9,074 nucleotides of DNA from Burkholderiales bacterium. Its GTDB lineage: Bacteria; Pseudomonadota; Gammaproteobacteria; Burkholderiales; Burkholderiaceae_A. Below are positions 1 through 5,470 of the stretch, piece by piece. The translations under genes and the position numbers were made by a program. The notes below the pieces were generated by a model that had not been told where the DNA came from, did no database searches, and worked only from the letters and a program-made list of their open reading frames with translations. Within the stretch, counting starts at the first letter, position 1, and each line of letters starts with the position of its first letter. The stretch covers positions 1 to 9,074 of the forward strand of contig JAURCW010000038.1 of assembly GCA_030828265.1 (NCBI GenBank), given 5' to 3'.

Positions 1-1002
1 AACCACATAACCAATACGTGGAACCGTGATGGAGGTCTCTGCCACATTGGTCGCAAAAACCACTCGACGCAGCCCACCCGGGCGAAAGACTCGGTCTTGC
101 TCGGCCTGAGTAAGCCTCGAATAAAGGGCAATGAGCTCAACCTGCTGACCCAAGGGATTACCAGCAAGCTTTTCTTGGACAGCCTCCATGGATGCACGTA
201 TCTCGCGCTCCCCCGGCAGGAAGCAGAGGATGTCTTGGGCGCAGACTGAGACCGGCTGATGATCGGGGAACACCTTGGTCTGCAGAATCTCAAGGACGAC
301 GGTGGCAATCTGATCGGCAAGGTCACCGCCATCCCCCTCGTCTTGCCATGGCCGGTAAGCCATTGCAATAGGAAAGAGCCTTCCCGACACCTCGATGACC
401 GGTGCGGACTGCCCGTTGATGGCAAAGTGACGCGAAAACTTTTCCGCATCCAAGGTTGCTGATGTGATGATGAGTCGAAAGTCGTCCCGCCGCTGGTGAA
501 TAAGCCTCTGTAAATACCCCAGGAGGAAATCAATATTCAAACTGCGCTCATGCGCCTCATCCACAATTATCGTGTCGTAACGCGAAAGCATGGGGTCCGT
601 CTGAAGCTCGGCCAGTAAAATACCGTCCGTCATGAGCTTAATGGGAACGCCTGCTCGACTCTGGTCGTTGAACCGAACCTTGTAACCCACACCAGTGGCA
701 GAGCCTCGCCCGCAGCCCACCGCGAGCTCCTCTGCGATACGACGCGCCACGGACACTGCTGCAAGCCGACGCGGTTGAGTATGCCCAATGGTTTTCCCAT
801 GCCGACCCCGGCCGCAGGCGAGCGCAATTTTGGGCAGCTGCGTCGTCTTGCCTGAGCCTGTTTCGCCACAAACGATGGTGACTGGATTCTCAAGAATGGC
901 CTGCGCAATACGTTGCCAGTTTTCAGAGACCGGAAGCTCCTGAGGAAACTGGAAAGACCCATACTCCCAGGAAATGGGCTGGTCATGCGAAGAAGACAAC
1001 AT
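1..1002 (-). CDS. hrpA: ATP-dependent RNA helicase HrpA, N-terminal part (cut by window edge)
   Basis: DEAH-box 3'-5' RNA helicase of the HrpA type, a cytoplasmic enzyme that uses ATP to remodel structured RNA and, in E. coli, stalled ribosomes. The frame is open for 334 codons to the window edge. From the ATG at 1002, residues 46-54 are Walker A (GETGSGKTT), followed by QLPK; 148-151 are DEAH; 181-183 are SAT (motif III); about 260-264 are CFLPG (motif IV); 318-324 are TNVAETS (motif V). Motif VI and the long C-terminal half lie outside. HrpA is preferred over HrpB because of GHTQPRR, the GYKVRF stretch and LNIDFLLGYL. The start is uncertain: the ATG has no ribosome binding site, while GTG codons at 1044, 1038 and 1017 are in frame, and an AGGAGG sits 12 bases before GTG 1044. 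An in-frame stop at 1084-1086 limits any extension. The linker before GYKVRF seems about four residues longer than in E. coli. The gene is divergent from argA. Confidence 0.93.
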   Translation of the reverse strand, partial: MLSSSHDQPISWEYGSFQFPQELPVSENWQRIAQAILENPVTIVCGETGSGKTTQLPKIALACGRGRHGKTIGHTQPRRLAAVSVARRIAEELAVGCGRGSATGVGYKVRFNDQSRAGVPIKLMTDGILLAELQTDPMLSRYDTIIVDEAHERSLNIDFLLGYLQRLIHQRRDDFRLIITSATLDAEKFSRHFAINGQSAPVIEVSGRLFPIAMAYRPWQDEGDGGDLADQIATVVLEILQTKVFPDHQPVSVCAQDILCFLPGEREIRASMEAVQEKLAGNPLGQQVELIALYSRLTQAEQDRVFRPGGLRRVVFATNVAETSITVPRIGYVV

Positions 1003-1023
1003 TAGAGAAGGCGACACATCCAA

Positions 1024-1029
1024 ATTATA
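1024..1029 (-). promoter_or_regulatory. Candidate -10 hexamer for hrpA
   Basis: A perfect TATAAT on the minus strand. A transcript starting about seven bases downstream would begin near 1017, exactly at an in-frame GTG of hrpA and 15 bases before the ATG at 1002. No good -35 lies 16-18 bases upstream; TTCAAC with a 21-base spacer is the nearest. It also lies within a stretch that would be coding (Tyr-Asn codons) if hrpA starts at GTG 1044 or 1038, so it may be chance. Confidence 0.3.
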
Positions 1030-1056
1030 GGTTTTCACTTGCACCGAGGCGTTGAA

Positions 1057-1062
1057 CCTCCT
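1057..1062 (-). promoter_or_regulatory. Shine-Dalgarno-like AGGAGG upstream of alternative hrpA starts
   Basis: A perfect AGGAGG on the minus strand, 12 bases before an in-frame GTG at 1044 and 18 bases before another at 1038. The spacing to 1044 is long but usable. It supports an HrpA N-terminus 14 residues longer than the ATG at 1002 would give. It competes with the reading that TATAAT at 1029-1024 is the promoter, because that would place this site upstream of the transcript. Confidence 0.35.
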
Positions 1063-1103
1063 AACCTTCGGTACAACCCTTCTTTAGACTCTTAGTGCAA
1101 GTC

Positions 1104-2429
1104 ATGATCCCTTCGAATCATCAACCTGACTTCGTCAGCTGGCTCCGTACCGTAGCGCCGTATATTCATGCGTTTCGCAATAAGACCTTCGTGATTGCAT
1201 TCCCAGGGGAGCTGGTTGCTGAAGGTCAGCTGGAGTCGCTGGTGCACGACCTTGCCTTATTGCAGGCCATGGGCATGCGGTTGGTCATCACCTATGGCTC
1301 ACGGCCCCAGATACAAGAGCAGCTCCGGCTTCGAAATATTCAAGAACACTACAGCCAAGGCCTACGAATTACCGACCGCGCTGCCCTAGAGTGCGCGAAG
1401 GAAGCAGCCGGCGAACTCAGGCTTGATATCGAAGCAGCCTTCTCCGCAGGCCTGCCGAATACACCCATGGGTAACTCGCGTATTCGACTCATGAGTGGAA
1501 ACTTTGTCACAGCGCGCCCTGTAGGTATTGTGGACGGTGTCGACTTCGAACTCACGGGAGTGGTTCGAAAGGTTGAGGCCGACTCCATCCGACAGGCTCT
1601 CGATACGGGCTTCATTGTCCTTGTTCCTCCACTGGGCTTTTCGCCAACAGGCGAGGCCTTCAATCTATCGCTCGAGGATGTTGCGGCAAGCCTCGCCATC
1701 GCCCTGGATGCCTCGAAGCTCGTCTTTCTCGTCACCGACGAGGCCGTCCCCAACGACCACGGCAGGCCCCTTGTTGAGATTTCCGAAATGCAGGCTGAGC
1801 AGCTCATCCAGCATGAGGACATTGGCGAGGAGGCACGCATCACTCTTCAACACGCTCTTAAGGCTTGTCGAGGTGGGGTTGAGCGGGCGCATGTTGTACC
1901 GTTTCGAAAAGACGGTGCTCTGCTGCTTGAGCTTTTTACCCATGATGGAGTTGGCGTCATGATTGTTGAGGAGACTCTCGAAGCGCTTCGGCCAGCGACG
2001 GTTGACGATGTCGCAGCCATCGTCTCCTTGCTCGAACCGCTTGAGGCGGATGGAACTTTGGTTCTGAGAGGCCGCGCGCAGATTGAACGCGATATTGAGT
2101 TTTTTACCGTCATTGAACATGACGGCGTTATCTTTGGGTGTGCCGCTCTCTATAGCTTTGAGGATTCGGACATGGGCGAACTGGCCTGCCTCATGGTTCG
2201 ATCGGATACACGGGAGATGGGCGACGGGGAACGACTACTTAAGAGTATTGAGGGCCAAGCTCGCCAGGCGGGTTTAAAACGGCTCTTCGTGCTAACAACG
2301 CGGACCACGCACTGGTTTCTTAAGCGTGGCTTTCAGCCCACGGCCATTAATGAGCTTCCGGTAACGCGTCAACAGGCCTACGATCAGGCCAGGCGCTCAC
2401 AAATTCTCGTGAAAAAGCTTACCGCTTAA
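1104..2429 (+). CDS. argA: Amino-acid N-acetyltransferase (N-acetylglutamate synthase) ArgA
   Basis: Catalyses acetyl-CoA + L-glutamate to N-acetylglutamate, the first step of arginine synthesis in the cytoplasm; this family is normally inhibited by arginine. With the ATG at 1104 the protein has 441 residues, the usual length. An amino-acid-kinase-like domain occupies about residues 24-285 (FRNKTFVIAFPGE, TYGSRPQ, SGNFVTARPVGIVDGVDF, GFSPTGEAFNLS). A GNAT domain occupies about 296-440, with the acetyl-CoA loop as R-x-x-G-x-G (REMGDGERLL) and then KRLFVLTTRTTHWFLKRGF. The end RRSQILVKKL is typical of ArgA. A GTG at 1095 is in frame and adds three residues; neither start has a visible ribosome binding site, and I prefer the ATG. 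The gene is divergent from hrpA and convergent with the BLUF gene, with only two bases between the stops. Several antisense open frames in this gene look like shadows. Confidence 0.95.
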   Translation: MIPSNHQPDFVSWLRTVAPYIHAFRNKTFVIAFPGELVAEGQLESLVHDLALLQAMGMRLVITYGSRPQIQEQLRLRNIQEHYSQGLRITDRAALECAKEAAGELRLDIEAAFSAGLPNTPMGNSRIRLMSGNFVTARPVGIVDGVDFELTGVVRKVEADSIRQALDTGFIVLVPPLGFSPTGEAFNLSLEDVAASLAIALDASKLVFLVTDEAVPNDHGRPLVEISEMQAEQLIQHEDIGEEARITLQHALKACRGGVERAHVVPFRKDGALLLELFTHDGVGVMIVEETLEALRPATVDDVAAIVSLLEPLEADGTLVLRGRAQIERDIEFFTVIEHDGVIFGCAALYSFEDSDMGELACLMVRSDTREMGDGERLLKSIEGQARQAGLKRLFVLTTRTTHWFLKRGFQPTAINELPVTRQQAYDQARRSQILVKKLTA

Positions 2430-2431
2430 GC
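2412..2431 (-). terminator. Candidate intrinsic terminator of the minus-strand operon
   Basis: Immediately after the BLUF stop, the minus strand reads GCTTA-AGCGG-TAAGC followed by TTTTT. This is a 5 bp stem (7 bp if a G-U and an A-U pair from the adjoining bases are counted), a 5-base loop and a run of five T. The hairpin contains the argA stop codon on the other strand. The stem is short and only partly GC, so strength is uncertain. On the plus strand the same hairpin has no T run, so it should act only on minus-strand transcription. Confidence 0.45.
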
Positions 2432-2887
2432 CTAGACTCCAAGCTCACGGGCATAAGGCCCCGCGCCGAGTGCACTAAACTCGGCGAGAATTTCGGGCAC
2501 ACGTCGGGGGTTCTGGTGAAGGGCACTCAAAACATCGTCGGGGGCCTGGATAAGGCCGTCAATGTAGCGAGCAGCCTTGCCCCCGCGATGGGCAAACTGC
2601 ATGTGCCAATCACTAAAAAGACGCAGAGGAATTTCAGAGTCGGCCAGAACCTCGATGGCCTCGTGGCGCGAGTCGTGTCGAATGGCCGTCCAGACCCTTT
2701 GAAGTGGCAAGGCTGGGCCTTCAAGCCACTGAAAAAAGTGGCCTTCATCGTAGACGAGCAGACCGCTCAACCCTTCGGACTGATTACGTGAACGCGCTGC
2801 TGCGAGCAAATACAGCAGATCAATCTCCGTAAAAATCTGAGTCGCACGACTGTGATAGACCAACGTAGACAGCTTAGACTGTGGCAT
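2432..2887 (-). CDS. Single-domain BLUF blue-light sensor protein
   Basis: A 151-residue protein of the BLUF (sensor of blue light using FAD) family, expected to bind FAD non-covalently in the cytoplasm and respond to blue light. The photocycle residues are all visible: Tyr11 in LVYHS, Asn35 in RNQSEG, Gln53 in FFQWLEG, Trp94 and Met96 in DWHMQF. Each is offset by exactly ten from the AppA numbering (Tyr21, Asn45, Gln63, Trp104, Met106), so there are no insertions in the core. RHDSRHEAIEVL is the usual helix after the Gln strand. After about residue 100 there is a short helical tail and no output domain, as in PixD/BlrB-type short BLUF proteins, so signalling would be through a protein partner. 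The ATG at 2887 has GGGAGG four bases upstream. The partner is unknown; the unknown genes just upstream on the same strand are candidates by position only. Confidence 0.93.
   Translation of the reverse strand: MPQSKLSTLVYHSRATQIFTEIDLLYLLAAARSRNQSEGLSGLLVYDEGHFFQWLEGPALPLQRVWTAIRHDSRHEAIEVLADSEIPLRLFSDWHMQFAHRGGKAARYIDGLIQAPDDVLSALHQNPRRVPEILAEFSALGAGPYARELGV
2464..2486 (+). terminator. Hairpin after argA, possible terminator
   Basis: A perfect 8 bp GC-rich stem (CGCCGAGT / ACTCGGCG) with a 7-base loop begins 35 bases after the argA stop. On the plus strand it is followed by AGAATTT, a poor T run, so it would be a weak terminator or a 3'-end stabilising hairpin. It lies within the BLUF coding sequence, over codons for Ala-Glu-Phe-Ser-Ala-Leu-Gly. 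The match may be partly a consequence of coding. Confidence 0.33.
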
Positions 2888-2891
2888 AAAG

Positions 2892-2897
2892 CCTCCC
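2892..2897 (-). promoter_or_regulatory. Strong ribosome binding site of the BLUF gene
   Basis: GGGAGG on the minus strand with four bases (CTTT) before the ATG at 2887. Among the complete minus-strand genes it is one of the clearest sites, which fits independent translation after a 64-base gap, unlike the overlapping genes upstream. Confidence 0.6.
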
Positions 2898-2914
2898 TGA
2901 CAGTTCTAGTGTCA
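2898..2914. repeat. Short inverted repeat TGACA-N7-TGTCA upstream of the BLUF gene
   Basis: Five-base arms separated by seven bases, ending just before the ribosome binding site of the BLUF gene. On the minus strand the right arm is part of a perfect TTGACA (2915-2910). No -10 follows at a workable distance without falling on the start codon, so a sigma-70 -35 role is doubtful. It could be an operator, a small mRNA hairpin near the ribosome binding site, or chance. I do not recognise the regulator. Confidence 0.25.
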
Positions 2915-2951
2915 ACCCTAATTGAAACTTTTGCAACCGAAAGTCAGGGTT

Positions 2952-3653
2952 TTACGGCCGTCGCAGAATGAGCCTTGTTTCCCCCGAGCCCAGAAGTCCC
3001 ATTCCCAACACAGCAGACTGGTCTTCGAGCGCCTCGTCGAGCCAAAAGAAAAGACAGGGCTCGCCCTCGTGAAATGACCAATGAACCGCAGTGTCGTCGC
3101 CTTGACCAGCAACAGTGGCAAGGCCAAGCTCGGGAAAGGAGGGTAAATAAACCCCTTGTCCACGCGCCATGGGGATGAGGGTAAGCGTCTCACCCACAGG
3201 TCCCGCAAGGGCAGCTAAATCGTCAAGAAGGTTCGATGGCGAGACAGGCCTTGCGCTTGAAATTAGCAGCCCCTCGGCATCGTCGGTCTGATCGATTAGC
3301 AGGTCTTCATGAAGACTACCCATAAGCCTTGCCCAACGCGGCGAAAGTAGATGGGAGCGGCCATTGGCTAGCGCGAATGTTGCAGCCCGCCTACGCAAAT
3401 GTCGACGAAGCATCGCCCGTGCGCCCCTTGCCATCCCCGCCACACGATCGGACGCCAAGGCCACCCAGCCTACGGAGGCAACAAGCCCCAAGAACTCCCA
3501 GTCGGCCTCGCTCGGCAGCCCGATCTCTGCATTGTTATCAACGGGAATCGACTGGGCCGAGGCCAGCCGATCACGCGAGGCCAGAAGGTTGTCGAGCCCT
3601 GCGAGTAGTCCGTCAAGGGACTTTTCGAGATCAGTGGGAGGTTGCTGCGACAT
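2952..3653 (-). CDS. Protein of unknown function, 233 residues
   Basis: I do not recognise this protein. It has no signal peptide and no clear membrane segment. Residues 1-35 look helical (DLEKSLDGLLAGLDNLLASR, possible short coiled coil). Residues 52-68 are a hydrophobic patch (WEFLGLVASVGWVALAS), and 74-92 are strongly basic (RGARAMLRRHLRRR). The rest looks like a soluble alpha/beta fold ending in beta-rich segments (HWSFHEGEPCLFFWLDEAL, LGSGETRLILRRP). No catalytic motif is evident. The ATG at 3653 overlaps the end of the 263-residue gene by 23 bases and has no ribosome binding site, so translation is probably coupled to it; a joint role is an inference. Nothing in base usage marks it as foreign. 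The BLUF gene follows after 64 bases. Confidence 0.75.
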   Translation of the reverse strand: MSQQPPTDLEKSLDGLLAGLDNLLASRDRLASAQSIPVDNNAEIGLPSEADWEFLGLVASVGWVALASDRVAGMARGARAMLRRHLRRRAATFALANGRSHLLSPRWARLMGSLHEDLLIDQTDDAEGLLISSARPVSPSNLLDDLAALAGPVGETLTLIPMARGQGVYLPSFPELGLATVAGQGDDTAVHWSFHEGEPCLFFWLDEALEDQSAVLGMGLLGSGETRLILRRP

Positions 3654-4422
3654 GAGACGAGGAAGGAGCCTGGCTAACCAAGGCCGCCATAACGCGGTGT
3701 TGTTCCCCCTTTAGGGTTTCAAGGGTAATCTCAAGCTCTTCAATACTGGTACGCAGGTCTTGCATGTCCTCGGTGGCTGTGGAGCCTGCATCTAAATAAA
3801 CATTCACCAAGGCCCTTCGCAGACGCTCAACCGACTCTTGAGCATGGGAGAGCTGCGCCTCGGAGTACAAAAGGCTCTCTTCAACAAGCTTTTCAAGTGA
3901 ATCGGGCTGCTTATGATTTCCCGAGGTTCCCAGACTGGGGGCCTGCTGGGCTTGGGGGGGAGGGGTATCTTCGTCTTCGAACGATGATGACCCCACGGGG
4001 GAATGGCCTGATACATAGGAATGATGCGCCGAGCCTGTCTTAGCCAAAACGGGCTCAACCTCCTGATTTAGAAGCTGGGGTGCGCCTGAGCGGACAAAAG
4101 AAAGCAGAAAAAAAACAGTAGCAAGCAAAAGCAGGCATACGGCCAGACCAAGCCAAGGCAGGAAGGCAGGCACACCTTGAGACTTGAATTGCCTTATACC
4201 CTCCGGAAGGATGCCCTGGCTCAACCCCCAAACTGCAAGTTCACGCGCACCATTCCAAAGGAACTCGTATACCACCAAATGAGGTGGGGACCATGCGGCA
4301 TTCATGGCAGACGGCGGCAAGAACCAGAGCTGCAGGGCTGATGCAATAACCGCCAATCCAATCGCAAGAAGGCCGACGATTACGAGGAGCTTCGCGATGG
4401 CGCGACTCTTTTGAAGCTGCAC
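3631..4422 (-). CDS. Two-span inner-membrane protein with cytoplasmic coiled coil, unknown function
   Basis: Not recognised. The 263 residues show a basic N-terminus (QKSRAIAK), a membrane segment at about 11-34, a periplasmic loop of about 50 residues rich in Trp and Pro, and a second membrane segment at about 88-110. A low-complexity acidic/Pro/Ser linker follows (about 112-172), then a helical, heptad-like region at about 174-248 (SLEKLVEESLLYSEAQLS; LRTSIEELEITLETLKGE) predicted as coiled coil. The positive-inside rule puts both ends in the cytoplasm. The start is a GTG at 4422 forming TAGTG with the preceding stop, with GGGAG seven bases upstream at 4434-4430. The linker carries an uninterrupted run of seven C on the coding strand (3960-3954). 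It overlaps the next gene by 23 bases. By architecture it could be a membrane anchor or oligomerising scaffold for the 233-residue partner; this is inference only. Confidence 0.8.
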   Translation of the reverse strand: MQLQKSRAIAKLLVIVGLLAIGLAVIASALQLWFLPPSAMNAAWSPPHLVVYEFLWNGARELAVWGLSQGILPEGIRQFKSQGVPAFLPWLGLAVCLLLLATVFFLLSFVRSGAPQLLNQEVEPVLAKTGSAHHSYVSGHSPVGSSSFEDEDTPPPQAQQAPSLGTSGNHKQPDSLEKLVEESLLYSEAQLSHAQESVERLRRALVNVYLDAGSTATEDMQDLRTSIEELEITLETLKGEQHRVMAALVSQAPSSSHVAATSH

Positions 4423-4751
4423 TAGAGATCTCCCGGCGCCACGCGAGCAGAGGGGCGCCAGTCAAGGTCGTCTGCAACCACGGCCTGCATGACATCGCCG
4501 TTACCCCATTTCAACAAAACGAGGTGGTTAGCTCCCGACTTGAGGTGAAGGGCGTCCCCCGCGCGGCCAGGATCGATAAGCCAGTCGGGCTCGTGGGCGA
4601 GAACGGGCAGGCCCAGTGCGAAGCCAAGCCCGGCTGTCGCCGCCACCCCCGCGGCCTGCGAACATGGATGAAAATCAGAATAGGCAAGCACCTTCAAGAC
4701 CTCATGGTCCTGCAGCTCATAGCGGGAGTTGTCTCGGAAAAGTGCAAGCAT
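4422..4751 (-). CDS. Small protein of unknown function, 109 residues
   Basis: Not recognised. The ATG at 4751 forms TAATG with the dnaQ stop, and GGGGGA lies ten bases upstream; a longer in-frame start at ATG 4787 would add twelve residues and overlap dnaQ more. Residues 32-53 are Ala/Gly/Leu rich and hydrophobic (QAAGVAATAGLGFALGLPVL), either a weak membrane segment or a buried core, and the rest is polar with several Asp. A single Cys30 occurs in FHPCSQAAG. The C-terminal half (GANHLVLLKWGNGDVMQAVVADDLDW) looks like beta strands with a tight turn, so a small beta-rich fold is possible. It is linked to dnaQ upstream and the membrane protein downstream by one-base overlaps. An accessory role to either is possible but not shown. 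Confidence 0.7.
   Translation of the reverse strand: MLALFRDNSRYELQDHEVLKVLAYSDFHPCSQAAGVAATAGLGFALGLPVLAHEPDWLIDPGRAGDALHLKSGANHLVLLKWGNGDVMQAVVADDLDWRPSARVAPGDL
4430..4434 (-). promoter_or_regulatory. Ribosome binding site deciding the GTG start of the 263-residue protein
   Basis: GGGAG on the minus strand, seven bases before the GTG at 4422. Together with the TAGTG stop/start overlap, it supports the GTG rather than an internal ATG as the start. An internal start would lose the first membrane segment. Confidence 0.5.
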
Positions 4752-5470
4752 TAGAGTATTTTCCCCCAGATCGGGGACATTGCACATTCTTTTTCAAGAC
4801 CTGCCAAATAATGCTGATGCGCCTGCGCCTCGTCTTGCGAAACCTCCGCACGCTTTAAAGACCCTCTGGCAAGAATTTCGGAAAGTGGTTGAAGATCGTG
4901 CTGGCTCTGCTGCTCGCTAATTCCCAGGTCGTTTTGGCCCCGAGTCATGAGCAGATAGACCTCGGCAAGAAGCTCCGCGTCAAGAAGTGCGCCATGGAAG
5001 TGACGATGCTTATTAGATACGCCATACCTTTGGCAGAGCGCATCAAGCGAGTTGCGCTGCCCAGGATGCAGCTCTCGCGCAAGCTTGAGGCTATCTGTCA
5101 CCTGGCAAAGTGTATCCGGACCCCCATCGCCCGCCTGAATGCGAATGGATTGATTAAGCAAGGCCAGCTCATGGTTAAGAAAACCAAGGTCGAAGGGCGC
5201 GTTGTGAATAACAAGTTCAGAGTCTTTCAAGAACTCAAGCAACTCATTAAGAATCTCTTCAAAGCGCGGCTCGTTCATAAGGCGCTCATAAGTCAGCCCA
5301 TGAACTTCAACGGCCCCAGGGTCGACCTCACGCTCGGGGTTTAAGTAATAGTGAAGTCGCCTTCCCGAAGGACGACGACCTATGAGTTCGATAGCACCGA
5401 CTTCAATAATACGGTGACCGTCTTCGGGCTTTAATCCGGTTGTTTCGGTGTCGAGGACGACGATACGCAT
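4751..5470 (-). CDS. dnaQ: DNA polymerase III epsilon subunit, 3'-5' proofreading exonuclease
   Basis: Proofreading exonuclease of the replicative polymerase core, removing misincorporated bases with two metal ions. At 239 residues it is close to the E. coli 243. Exo I is DTETTG (Asp7, Glu9), Exo II is HNAPFD (Asp94), and Exo III is HGALLDA (His159, Asp164); all five catalytic residues of the DEDDh type are present. A QNDLGI stretch at about 179-184 fits a beta-clamp binding motif, and the C-terminal region ending in CAMSPIWGKIL corresponds to the segment that contacts the alpha subunit. The ATG at 5470 is chosen because it gives the normal N-terminus; a TTG at 5482 is in frame. No good ribosome binding site is seen. 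The first 40 bases overlap the end of the RND permease gene, so coupling is likely. The location behind an efflux pump is unusual as far as I know. Confidence 0.95.
   Translation of the reverse strand: MRIVVLDTETTGLKPEDGHRIIEVGAIELIGRRPSGRRLHYYLNPEREVDPGAVEVHGLTYERLMNEPRFEEILNELLEFLKDSELVIHNAPFDLGFLNHELALLNQSIRIQAGDGGPDTLCQVTDSLKLARELHPGQRNSLDALCQRYGVSNKHRHFHGALLDAELLAEVYLLMTRGQNDLGISEQQSQHDLQPLSEILARGSLKRAEVSQDEAQAHQHYLAGLEKECAMSPIWGKIL

Larger units (their letters stand above)
1003..1103. promoter_or_regulatory. Divergent control region between hrpA and argA
   Basis: These roughly 100 bases must hold the promoters of both divergent genes unless hrpA starts further upstream. On the minus strand there is a perfect TATAAT at 1029-1024 and an AGGAGG at 1062-1057. 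On the plus strand a weak candidate pair is TTGCAC at 1039-1044 and TAACCT at 1062-1067 with 17 bases between. I see no ribosome binding site before the argA start and no convincing ArgR-type operator. If hrpA starts at one of the in-frame GTG codons near 1040, the space left for promoters is only about 50 bases. Confidence 0.5.

Noticed and set aside
259..986. Short open frames on both strands in the hrpA region (67, 118 and 77 residues)
   Set aside because: The hrpA frame is continuous through this whole stretch with all expected motifs in order, so these are shadows.
1349..2120. Long open frames on the minus strand inside argA (164, 151 and 88 residues)
   Set aside because: They lie wholly inside a firmly identified gene, have Ser/Arg-rich composition typical of antisense shadows, and lack family motifs.
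2910..2915. Perfect TTGACA on the minus strand as a -35 for the BLUF gene
   Set aside because: At 16-18 bases the -10 would be GGCTTT or GCTTTA, overlapping the start codon region and unlike TATAAT; kept only as part of the inverted repeat.
2918..3208. 96-residue open frame on the minus strand in another frame of the 233-residue gene
   Set aside because: It overlaps a better-supported chained gene, and its composition (many Phe, Ser, Arg, Trp) looks like an out-of-frame reading.
3329..3714. Plus-strand open frames of 108, 116 and 69 residues opposite the unknown genes
   Set aside because: Rich in Arg, Pro and Ser with no motifs; three overlapping frames in the same place are what a high-GC third-position antisense strand produces.
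4889..5344. 151-residue plus-strand open frame opposite dnaQ
   Set aside because: It lies within dnaQ, whose motifs and normal length are clear; no ribosome binding site or family signature.
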